Assembly: GCA_049972045.1 (NCBI GenBank)
Contig: JBMFKS010000001.1
Location: 1 to 64,000, forward strand
From: SpSt-77 sp049972045
GTDB lineage: Bacteria; Chloroflexota; Anaerolineae; B4-G1; DUEL01
Direction: 5' to 3'
DNA length: 64,000 nt
Of this stretch, positions 32,951 through 40,793 are shown one piece after another. The translations under genes were made by a program, and so were the position numbers. The notes beneath the pieces were generated by a model. The model was not told where the DNA came from. It made no database searches and saw only the letters and a list, made by a program, of their open reading frames with translations. Within the stretch, counting starts at the first letter, position 1, and the number at the start of each line of letters is the position of its first letter.

Positions 32951-34453
32951 TTAGCGGCCATACACCGCCAGTACGATGGCCGGTGTGAGGGAAACCTCCA
33001 CGGCGGCCGCCAAGGCCAGCAGGGGCACCACGACGGCCAGAAAGACCTTCACAAAGTCGGCCAGCGCCTGGATCCATCCCTCGCCGACGGTCAGCCCCCG
33101 GGGTGGGGCGATGAGGGTCGCGCCCAGGCGCACCGCCAGCGCGGTGGCGATGAGGGCGGCGGGCAGTTCCAACACGCCGTGGGGCATCACAAACGTCAAC
33201 ACAAATGTCAGCGGGTCATATCCCGCCCAGGCGACCTGGAAAGCGGCATAGGCAATGATGGCGACCGGAGCCATCAGCAGGATAATCGCCAGGGACCCGA
33301 AAGAAAACGTCCCCAGGATGGCGGCCAGCGTTAAGGAACGGACGTTGTTGCCCAGGACTCCCCAGACCGTAAAAGCGGGCAGCCAGGAAATCGCAGAGGC
33401 CTGCTGGAATACCTCTTCGGTCACCTGATCCAGCGGGATGGATTCGGCCGGAAGCCGAAAGCGGACAGCGACTCCCCAGCCCACCCCCACTGCGCCCGCC
33501 AGGGAGACCAGGACCAAGGCCAGCGCCAGATGGGAACGGGCCAGAACCCGGGGGATATCCCGCAGATACAGCCCGGTCCAGGTGCTCAGCCAGCGCAGAC
33601 GAGGGGGTAGCCTTTCCGGTGGCCATCCGAAGAGCCACCGTTCCCAGACAAAATGCCGCCGAAACATCCGCCAGACGTTGCGCAGATTCGGTTCGTCAAT
33701 TTCCCGCCCCAGCAACTCCTCCCGGTTGAAGAGCCGAATCCCCATCCGGACCAGCATCACATCCGCCACCAGCAGGAAGAGCAGGATGTACCAGAGGACC
33801 TGGTTGCCGCCCTGGAGGAGGATGAGGCTCTCCTGCTGGAGCAACAGGGAGACCGGAACGATGATGAAACTGGCCAGGAGGTTGGCGGCCCGGACACTGG
33901 TAGTCTGGCTGGAGACGACAACGGCCGCGGAGACCATCACGAGGGCCTTCCCAATGGTCAAAAGAAAAACCTGTAACAGGGTCAAGGGGGTCGGCCGTGC
34001 CTCTATGGGCAGGATGAGCAAATAAAAGGCAATGCCGACGGTGCCCGCCATCAGTGGAAGGGTCAAGGCAGCCACCGTCTTCCCCAGATAGAGTTGCAGG
34101 TCGGAGAGCGGCGTCGCCAGGAGGGGCTCCAGGCTCATCCGCTCCTTCTCCCCCACGAAGGATTCCAGCGCGATGACCAGGGAGATGGAGACAGGGAGAA
34201 ACCCCACCAGCAGGAGCATAAGGGGCAGCAAGCGGGTCGTCACTCCCTCCGCTCCCCAGCGTTCGTAGAAGGAACCCTCCAGATAGCCGGTCACGAAGCG
34301 CATCAGAAGGGGGAAGAGGAGCGTCAGGGCGAAAATGGGGAACAGAATGCGCCAATCCCGCAGGTAATCCCGCAGTTCCCGCCCCATCAGAAGCCAGACC
34401 TGGCGGAACCAGTGGGCTTGGATGGTTCCCTGAACGAATGGGATTTCCCTCAT
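32951..34453 (-). CDS. ABC-2 type permease fused to a SpoIIM-like (DUF95) domain
   Basis: A 500-residue membrane protein. Residues 15-245 form an ABC-2 permease (LRDWRILFPIFALTLLFPLL, and VGEKERMSLEPLLATPLSD, the characteristic cytoplasmic motif). Residues 300-500 resemble the stage II sporulation protein M/DUF95 family (LGNNVRSLTLAAILGTFSFG and FVMPHGVLELPAALIATALA). SpoIIM-like proteins are usually separate genes near such transporters. It pairs with the ATPase gene 4 bp upstream. Probably an exporter or membrane-remodelling transporter; the substrate is unknown. Confidence 0.82.
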   Translation of the reverse strand: MREIPFVQGTIQAHWFRQVWLLMGRELRDYLRDWRILFPIFALTLLFPLLMRFVTGYLEGSFYERWGAEGVTTRLLPLMLLLVGFLPVSISLVIALESFVGEKERMSLEPLLATPLSDLQLYLGKTVAALTLPLMAGTVGIAFYLLILPIEARPTPLTLLQVFLLTIGKALVMVSAAVVVSSQTTSVRAANLLASFIIVPVSLLLQQESLILLQGGNQVLWYILLFLLVADVMLVRMGIRLFNREELLGREIDEPNLRNVWRMFRRHFVWERWLFGWPPERLPPRLRWLSTWTGLYLRDIPRVLARSHLALALVLVSLAGAVGVGWGVAVRFRLPAESIPLDQVTEEVFQQASAISWLPAFTVWGVLGNNVRSLTLAAILGTFSFGSLAIILLMAPVAIIAYAAFQVAWAGYDPLTFVLTFVMPHGVLELPAALIATALAVRLGATLIAPPRGLTVGEGWIQALADFVKVFLAVVVPLLALAAAVEVSLTPAIVLAVYGR

Positions 34454-34457
34454 TCTA

Positions 34458-35399
34458 TCACCATTGGGTTGCAGGCTGAAGCCCGCGCTCCGATTCCACC
34501 ACCCGCAAATAGACCGCTTCCAGGCTGCGCGGGACCTCGCCCAGGGTCACCACCGGGATGCCCGCTTCGGCCAGAGAGCGCACGATCGCCGGATTGACCG
34601 TCTCCGGCGATTCCACCTGGTAGCGAATCCAGTTCGGGCCTTCTTCCACGACCGGAGCCCAGCGAGCGACCAGGGGACGGGCTCCGTCAATGGAGGATGC
34701 CACCCGGAGTTCCATCAACGGGGGGCCCAGCAGTTGTCGCTTCAATTCCGCCGGTGTCCCCATGGCCACAATCCGCCCGCGCCGGATGATGGCAATTTCG
34801 TCCGCCAGCAGTTCCGCCTCCGCCAGGTTGTGCGTGCAGACCAGTATGGTGTGCCGTTCATCCCGCAGCGAGAGGATGGCGTCCCGCACCAGTTTGGCGC
34901 TGTGGGGGTCCATCGCCGATGTGGGTTCATCCAGCAGGAGGACAGGCGGGTCGTGGAGCAAGGCACGCACCAGGGCCAGTTTCTGACGCATCCCTTTGGA
35001 GTACTCCCCGATACGCCGGTCCCAGGCCTCCGGCATGGCGAACCGGTCCAGCCACTCCCGGGCCCGTCGTCGGCAGGTCTCCGGGTCCAGGCCGTAAAGT
35101 CGGCCAAAGAACTCCAGGTATTCCCCTCCACCCATCCGCAGGTAGAGGCCCGGCTGTTCGGTCAGCAGCCCCACCTGCTGGCGGACGGCGATGGGGTCCT
35201 GGCGGGTGTCGTGCCCGGCGACCACCGCTCGGCCCTCGGTGGGCATCAGGATGGCCGCCAGCATCCGCACGGTAGTGGTCTTCCCGGCCCCGTTGGGACC
35301 CAAAAGGGCCAGGATCCGTCCCGGTCGGACGGTCAACGTGACCCCATCCACGGCGGTGAAGTCGTCAAATCGTTTGGTGAGGTGTTCGGTGTGGATCAT
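34458..35399 (-). CDS. ABC transporter ATP-binding protein (ABC-2 exporter type)
   Basis: A 313-residue ATPase. Walker A is in LLGPNGAGKTTTVRML (near residue 34), Walker B in PVLLLDEPTSAMDP (near 153), the signature is the variant YSKGMRQKLALVRAL, and the H-loop is LVCTHNLAEAE. The C-terminal 90 residues match DrrA/CcmA-type extensions. It overlaps no gene but lies 4 bp upstream of the ABC-2/SpoIIM permease, forming a two-gene exporter. The histidine kinase gene is 51 bp upstream on the same strand. Confidence 0.92.
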   Translation of the reverse strand: MIHTEHLTKRFDDFTAVDGVTLTVRPGRILALLGPNGAGKTTTVRMLAAILMPTEGRAVVAGHDTRQDPIAVRQQVGLLTEQPGLYLRMGGGEYLEFFGRLYGLDPETCRRRAREWLDRFAMPEAWDRRIGEYSKGMRQKLALVRALLHDPPVLLLDEPTSAMDPHSAKLVRDAILSLRDERHTILVCTHNLAEAELLADEIAIIRRGRIVAMGTPAELKRQLLGPPLMELRVASSIDGARPLVARWAPVVEEGPNWIRYQVESPETVNPAIVRSLAEAGIPVVTLGEVPRSLEAVYLRVVESERGLQPATQW

Positions 35400-35450
35400 C
35401 GGTTCGTCTGGACTGTCGCCGATAACCGTTATGCCGAAATGAATTTCGGC

Positions 35451-38400
35451 CTATCCCGCTACCGGCAGGGTGAAGGTAAACGTGCTTCCTTTACCTGGCT
35501 CGCTCTCCACCCAAATTTGACCGCCCTGGAGTTCCACCAGACTCCGGGTGATGACCAGCCCCAGACCGGTGCCGGGCACGCTCCGCACCATCGGATGCTG
35601 GGAGCGGAAAAACTTGGTGAACAGTCGCTCCTGCTCCTCAGGTGAAATACCGATGCCCGTATCGGAAACGGAACAGACCACAAATCCGCCGTCCGGATGA
35701 ACGGTTACCCGGATGTGGCCTTCCTCGGGGGTGTACTTGTACGCGTTACTCAGCAGATTGGTCAGAATCTGCACCACCCGGTTCCGGTCCGCCTTCACGG
35801 GAGGCAACGGTTCCGCGATTTCCACCTCCAGCGTCTGCCGTTTGGCCTCTACCTCCTGGCGGATCATCCGAACGGCCTCCTCTACGGCCTCCCGCAACGC
35901 GACCTGCCCGATTTCCAGCCGCAGTCGCCCCGCCTCAATCCGGGACATATCCAGCAGTTCCTGCACCATTGTGTCCATCCGGTTCACGTTGGAACGGATG
36001 ACTTCCAGGAACGACCGCTGGGTCTCGGTCAGGTCGCCCGCCAACCCCTTGACCAGCAGGTCGGTGTAGCCCTTGATCGCCGTCATCGGCTGTTTCAGTT
36101 CGTGGGAGACGAAGGAGATGAATTCCGTCTTGGCCTGGTTGGCGGCCTCCACCGCGGCGAAGAGGCGGGCGTTCTCTATCGCGATGGCCGCGTGATCGGC
36201 CAGGCGAACGACGAAATCCAGGGCATCCTGGTCAAATTGTCCCGGCCGGGCGCTCTCCAGCACGATGACACCGATAATCCGTTCCTCTCGCCAGATGGGC
36301 ACCGTCATCTGGGCAACCATTCCGTCCACAGCGGCCACGTAATCGGGGTCGTTGCGAACATCGGAGACCAGTTCGGGCCGACCCGTCCGGGCTATCCGTC
36401 CCACGATGCCCCGGTCCAGCGGCCAGAGGGTCTCCCGGTACGGCTCCACGGAGTCCGGGGGGTAGCCCCGGTAGGCCAGAAGCCGCAGGCCCCGCCGGCC
36501 GTCCTCCTCGTCCAAGACGGCCAGCAACCCGACATCGGCGCCCGTCCGCTGAATGGCCCATTCCAGAGCCGTTTCCATCGTCTGCTGATAATCCAGCGTG
36601 GCGTTCAATTCCCGGTCAATCCGCTGCATCATGGAGAGTTCCTCCACCCGGGCCGCCAGCGCCTGGTCGGTCATGGCGAAGAGACGGGCGTTCTGGATGG
36701 CCACGGCCGCCTGCGCGGCCAGAGCGGTCAGCAATCGTTCGTCGTCCTCATCAAAGGGGCGACCGTCCCGCCGATTGAGCATCTCCAGGGCGCCGATGAC
36801 CGTCCCGTGAGCCGTCATGGGAGCACAGAGGAGCGAACGGGTGACAAACCGGGAGCGGCGGTCTACGTCCGCATACCAGTGCTTGTCCTGCCGGACATCG
36901 TCCACCCGGATGGGGCGGTTCTCCCGGACGACCTGTCCGGCGATGCCGGCACCGGCGGTCAGGCGGGTACCGGCGAGGTCGGGCGCGCCCACGGCGACCT
37001 GAAAGACCAGATCTCCGCTCTCTTCGTCCACCAGCAAGAGGGAGCCCGCCTCCGCCTGCAGGAGGTCTACCGCTTTCCGGATGGTCAGGTCCAGCAGGCT
37101 GTTCAGGTCCAGCGTAGACGCCAGGAGATGGCCCACCTCATTCAGCCCCTCCAGCCGCCGGGCCCATTTTTCCGTCTCCTGATAGAGGCGGGCCTTATCC
37201 AGAATGGCCGCGGCCTGGTCGGCGATGACCTGGAACACCCGCACCTGCTCCGCTGTATACGTCACATCGGGGTCAAAACTGGAGATATTGATGACGCCCA
37301 GGATGCGGTCCTGGGAGATGAGAGGCATACCCATCCAGGCTTTGCCCGGTCGGCCCCCCGGCCGGACCCCCCGACGCTGGCACTCGGCCAGGTAGTCATC
37401 GGTCACGATGGGCTGACCGGTGCGGACGATGAGGCCGGTCAGCCCCTCCGTATCGGACCAGATGTCTTCGGGATACCGCCGTTCACCGTTCTCCACGTAG
37501 AAGGCGAAGCGCAGGGTCCGGGTCGGGGGATCGTAGAGCGCAATGTAGAAGTTGCGAGCGTCCAGTACCCGATTGGTCTGGGTATAGATCAGTTCCATCA
37601 GGTCGTCCGGCTGGACGGAGAAGCCCACGGACTGGGCAATCGTGCCCACCGCTTCCAGTTCCTGGACCCGGCGCTCCAGGTCCGCGATCAAGCGGACGCG
37701 GTCCAGCGCGGCGGTGATCTGGGGGGATAGCATCTCCAGGAACCAGGCATCGCGGGCACGGAAGCGCTCCAGGCGGGTGGGACCGACGGTCAGCCATCCC
37801 CATCCGGGCAGGGGGACGAAGAGGGCCGGCCCCAGGACAGCCAGCCGCTCTTCCTCCTCTTCCAGGTCGGAGGGAAGGATGTCCTCCACCGCAAGGTAAA
37901 GAGGACGGGTATCGCCGCTCATCCGACGGGCCAGTGGTCCGTCGGGGCGAAAAGATGGCAGGGAAGAGGACGAGGCATCACCGAAAACCCGGGGAACGTA
38001 CAATCCACTGCGCGGGCTGGCCAGGTAGAAGATCACAGAACGGGGTGCCAGTACCTGCCCGATGACATCGGCGACGGCCGCTATCACCTCATCCACAGAA
38101 CGTACGGTGGCCACCCGGTTTCCGAACTCCCGCAGGGCCCGCTCCGGGGCCATCCGCCGCCCCAGCAACAAACGGTCTATCGCGCGGGTCAGCAGCCCGC
38201 GCAGGGGCAGAATTCCCATCCCCACCACCAGCACCAGCAGGGCCAGCACCAGCGGCTGAAAGGGGAGAATGGTCAGGTGGAACCACCGGCCCAGGAGGGC
38301 CAGGAGCAGGGCAAATATGCCCACCACGGCCAGCGTCAGGAGAAGGTAAATCGCCGCGTTGCGGACCACCCAGTCAATGTTCAGTGTGCGGGGGAAGAGA

Positions 38401-39416
38401 ATGGCGTAGGCGATGGCCAGGGGGAAGAAGACAAAGGACGGCAGCAGCAGGCTGGGCTGGAAGGGGAAGCCGGGCCGGAAGGCAAAGGGAATCCAGACCA
38501 TTATCGGGAAGAAAGAAAGCAGAGCCCCCAGCAGGACAATGTAGGTCTGGGCCCGGATGATGGGGGAGCGGGAGAAGAGCCGGTGGTAGGCCATCAGGCC
38601 GATGAGCACCAGCCCGCCGATGCCCGCCCAGGCCCGCCCCCATCGCCAGGGAGCGAAGTAGGCGATGGGGTGGGCCATGTCCGCCGTGGTGAGCCACCCG
38701 GCGACCGTCAGTCCCAGCGCGGGCAGGTAGACCAGCAGACGCAGCCACGGGAACCGTCGCAGCACAGGAGGCGGCTGGGGGAAAACCAGAGCCAGGTGGG
38801 CCGCCGCGCTTCCGGCCAGCGGCACCGCGGCAACCCAGACCGGGAACAGGCGATGAGTGGTGTACAGGTCAAAAAAGAGGCCCGTCACCAGCGCGATGAA
38901 GATGCAGAAGAGGGCAAAAATCTGCCCCGACTCTTCCCGCCCCCGCCGCCAGAGCATCACTCCCCCGGCGGCCAGATAGAACAGGCCCAGGGCATAAGGA
39001 ATGATGAAGAAGTCCCAGAGGACCAGCCGGGGGAGGGAAGTCAGGGAGACCCGAACCTGACGGACGGCGCCCGTCTCCGCGTGGCGCGCGGTGAAGGTGA
39101 CAGTCTCTCCGACCTGGCGATGATGCAGAGCCTCTATCAGCGCGGGGGGACGGTCCAGCGGCTCCCCATCTATGGCGACCAGTTGTTCGGGCAGGCTCAG
39201 GCCGGCCGCGTACCCGCCCCAGGACATAGAGCCGATGTTGTTCACTACCAGCGTCGGTTCGGTGAAGAGGCCGGGGAAAGGGAGGCGGACGGTCTGGAGC
39301 GCCAGCACGGCGGCCCAGACCAGGATGACAGCGGAGAAGGCCGAGAGGGCCGCCAGGAACCCGCGGACCAGTTGCCGGAAAGGAGTCTTCGGGAAGTCAG
39401 AACCCGAATGGGCCAT
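35451..39416 (-). CDS. Giant multi-GAF sensor histidine kinase with N-terminal PDZ-like membrane region
   Basis: A 1321-residue kinase. Residues 18-42 form the first helix, 65-130 a PDZ-like segment (SLPEQLVAIDGEPLDRPPAL), and about 135-400 contain eight or nine helices. Four GAF-type domains follow (about 440-600, 620-770, 780-935, 960-1085). HisKA has the phosphorylated His in FISFVSHELKQPM at about 1105. HATPase_c ends the protein (NLLSNAYKYTPEEG, SDTGIGIS, GTGLGL). The ATG at 39416 follows CCGGAG; an upstream reading passes through repeat sequence. No response regulator is adjacent, although a REC domain is fused to the FNT channel 4.3 kb upstream. The stimulus is unknown. Confidence 0.9.
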   Translation of the reverse strand: MAHSGSDFPKTPFRQLVRGFLAALSAFSAVILVWAAVLALQTVRLPFPGLFTEPTLVVNNIGSMSWGGYAAGLSLPEQLVAIDGEPLDRPPALIEALHHRQVGETVTFTARHAETGAVRQVRVSLTSLPRLVLWDFFIIPYALGLFYLAAGGVMLWRRGREESGQIFALFCIFIALVTGLFFDLYTTHRLFPVWVAAVPLAGSAAAHLALVFPQPPPVLRRFPWLRLLVYLPALGLTVAGWLTTADMAHPIAYFAPWRWGRAWAGIGGLVLIGLMAYHRLFSRSPIIRAQTYIVLLGALLSFFPIMVWIPFAFRPGFPFQPSLLLPSFVFFPLAIAYAILFPRTLNIDWVVRNAAIYLLLTLAVVGIFALLLALLGRWFHLTILPFQPLVLALLVLVVGMGILPLRGLLTRAIDRLLLGRRMAPERALREFGNRVATVRSVDEVIAAVADVIGQVLAPRSVIFYLASPRSGLYVPRVFGDASSSSLPSFRPDGPLARRMSGDTRPLYLAVEDILPSDLEEEEERLAVLGPALFVPLPGWGWLTVGPTRLERFRARDAWFLEMLSPQITAALDRVRLIADLERRVQELEAVGTIAQSVGFSVQPDDLMELIYTQTNRVLDARNFYIALYDPPTRTLRFAFYVENGERRYPEDIWSDTEGLTGLIVRTGQPIVTDDYLAECQRRGVRPGGRPGKAWMGMPLISQDRILGVINISSFDPDVTYTAEQVRVFQVIADQAAAILDKARLYQETEKWARRLEGLNEVGHLLASTLDLNSLLDLTIRKAVDLLQAEAGSLLLVDEESGDLVFQVAVGAPDLAGTRLTAGAGIAGQVVRENRPIRVDDVRQDKHWYADVDRRSRFVTRSLLCAPMTAHGTVIGALEMLNRRDGRPFDEDDERLLTALAAQAAVAIQNARLFAMTDQALAARVEELSMMQRIDRELNATLDYQQTMETALEWAIQRTGADVGLLAVLDEEDGRRGLRLLAYRGYPPDSVEPYRETLWPLDRGIVGRIARTGRPELVSDVRNDPDYVAAVDGMVAQMTVPIWREERIIGVIVLESARPGQFDQDALDFVVRLADHAAIAIENARLFAAVEAANQAKTEFISFVSHELKQPMTAIKGYTDLLVKGLAGDLTETQRSFLEVIRSNVNRMDTMVQELLDMSRIEAGRLRLEIGQVALREAVEEAVRMIRQEVEAKRQTLEVEIAEPLPPVKADRNRVVQILTNLLSNAYKYTPEEGHIRVTVHPDGGFVVCSVSDTGIGISPEEQERLFTKFFRSQHPMVRSVPGTGLGLVITRSLVELQGGQIWVESEPGKGSTFTFTLPVAG

Positions 39417-39449
39417 CCGATGCTCCGGGCACGTTGTTTCTTTTCCAAC

Positions 39450-39545
39450 AACCACGAAAAACCACGAAGGACCCGAAGGGACACGGATTTTCTGCCCCCT
39501 CAGGATTCTTCGTGTCCTTTGTGGACTCTTTACGCCCTTGGTAGC
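39450..39545. repeat. Repetitive CCACGAAAAACCACG region
   Basis: Degenerate inverted arrangement of CCACGAAGGAC and GTCCTTTGTGG words between the YeiH-type gene and the kinase gene. It resembles the GTGGTTTTTCGTGG-type intergenic repeats of other genomes. It was excluded from the kinase coding sequence. Confidence 0.5.
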
Positions 39546-39582
39546 AGGCAATTGTTAAATTGTAGCACATTATCGCCAGGCG

Positions 39583-40620
39583 TCAACGGCCAAAAAGTAC
39601 CCAGGACATCCCTAAAGCCAGCAAGGTATTGAAGAGCGTGGCCGCCAGGTACACCAGGAGCGGGCGAAGGCCGATTTTCCGCAGTTCGCCGAAGGAGAGT
39701 TGCCAGCCGATGCCGATGAAGGCCAGGGTGAACGCCCAGTTGCGCAGAGCGGTGATGTCTTTCACCTGGGCTTTAGTGAAAAGCCCCACCGAGGCCAGCA
39801 CCGATACGGCGAGAAACCCCAGGACGAACTTGGGGAAGCGCTCCCAGATCATCCGCGCGCTGGGGCGACCGGCGGTAGCCCCTTCCTCCTTGGCCACCCA
39901 GTACAGGGCCAGGAGAAACGCCACCACACCGATCAGGGCGTTCTGGGCCATTTTGACGATGGACGCCACCCTGACGGCCTCCTCGCCGTAGATGGCTCCG
40001 GCGCCGACCACGGCGGCGGTGGTGTCTATGTTGCCGCCGAACCAGGCCCCGGCCCAGGCAGGGGACATGCCGGTCGCCGCAGCAATCCAGGGCATCAGCA
40101 CCATCATCGGCAGAGCGGTGACGATGACCAGCGCGGTCACGTAGGCCAGTTGCTCCCTTTTGGCAAGAACGGCACCTGCGGCGGCGATGGCCGCCGAGAC
40201 GCCGCAGATGGAGACCGCGGCACACATCAACGCCCGCAACTTCTTTTCCAATTGGAGTCGTCCGCCCAGCCACCAGGTAAAGGCGAAGACCAGGGAGACC
40301 AAGGCCAGGGCTTGAACCACCCCCCGTGCGCCAACGCTGAGAATCTCCCCCAGATTGACGGCTGCGCCCAGCAGGACCAGGCCAATTTTCAGGAAGAGTT
40401 CGGCCCGGAAGGCCCTGCCCAGCCGTTCTTTCACTCCCGCCGCGGCGGCGATGGCGCCCGTCACGAATCCCAGCAGGGCGGCCCACAGGGGATACTCCAG
40501 GGCTTTCGGACTGATGGTGGCCAGGCGATGGGTCGCCCAGGCCAGCGCGACCAGCAAAACCAGTGAGGCGACGAGCCATAATGCCTGTGTCCAGCGGACT
40601 GAGAGATGGGAAGAGCCCAT
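39583..40620 (-). CDS. YeiH-family (UPF0324) putative sulfate/sulfonate-type exporter
   Basis: A 345-residue protein with about ten helices. LKIGLVLLGAAVNLGEIL near residue 78 and ICGVSAAIAAAGAVL near 138 are typical of the family, as are AWFGGNIDTTAAVVGAGAI near 195 and VKMAQNALIGVVAFLLAL near 225. The ATG at 40620 follows GAGGT. The PSE (putative sulfate exporter) family is named from members in taurine and sulfite pathways, but substrates are largely unproven. It is 16 bp after a 43-residue membrane protein gene and in the same direction as the Fe-S oxidoreductase, suggesting a shared operon. Confidence 0.85.
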   Translation of the reverse strand: MGSSHLSVRWTQALWLVASLVLLVALAWATHRLATISPKALEYPLWAALLGFVTGAIAAAAGVKERLGRAFRAELFLKIGLVLLGAAVNLGEILSVGARGVVQALALVSLVFAFTWWLGGRLQLEKKLRALMCAAVSICGVSAAIAAAGAVLAKREQLAYVTALVIVTALPMMVLMPWIAAATGMSPAWAGAWFGGNIDTTAAVVGAGAIYGEEAVRVASIVKMAQNALIGVVAFLLALYWVAKEEGATAGRPSARMIWERFPKFVLGFLAVSVLASVGLFTKAQVKDITALRNWAFTLAFIGIGWQLSFGELRKIGLRPLLVYLAATLFNTLLALGMSWVLFGR

Positions 40621-40636
40621 ATCTACCTCTTCGCTA

Positions 40637-40768
40637 TCACCAGGGAACAGGCCCCAGAATTCCCAGAACCACCAGCAGGATCAGCAGCAGCCCCACAATG
40701 ATGGCCCATTCGTCCTCGCCCAGGCGGGAGAAAAACGGTTTTTGCACCGGAGACGGAGACTCTCTCAT
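40637..40768 (-). CDS. 43-residue single-pass membrane protein (unlisted small gene)
   Basis: Reading the minus strand from the ATG at 40768 gives 43 codons with TGA at 40637-40639. The N-terminus is basic and polar (MRESPSPVQKPFFSRLGEDE). Then comes one hydrophobic helix, WAIIVGLLLILLVVLGILG, and a short PVPW tail. AGGGGG lies at suitable spacing upstream. The gene fills the gap between the Fe-S oxidoreductase (25 bp) and the YeiH-type gene (16 bp), so it looks like a genuine operon member. It may be a small subunit or partner of the YeiH-type transporter; this is inference. Confidence 0.75.
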   Translation of the reverse strand: MRESPSPVQKPFFSRLGEDEWAIIVGLLLILLVVLGILGPVPW

Positions 40769-40793
40769 CTATGCCCCCTTACAGGTTGGAGCA

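Noticed and set aside
39417..39551. 45-residue N-terminal extension of the giant kinase
   Set aside because: It translates the CCACGAA repeat region and precedes the ribosome binding site of the chosen ATG.
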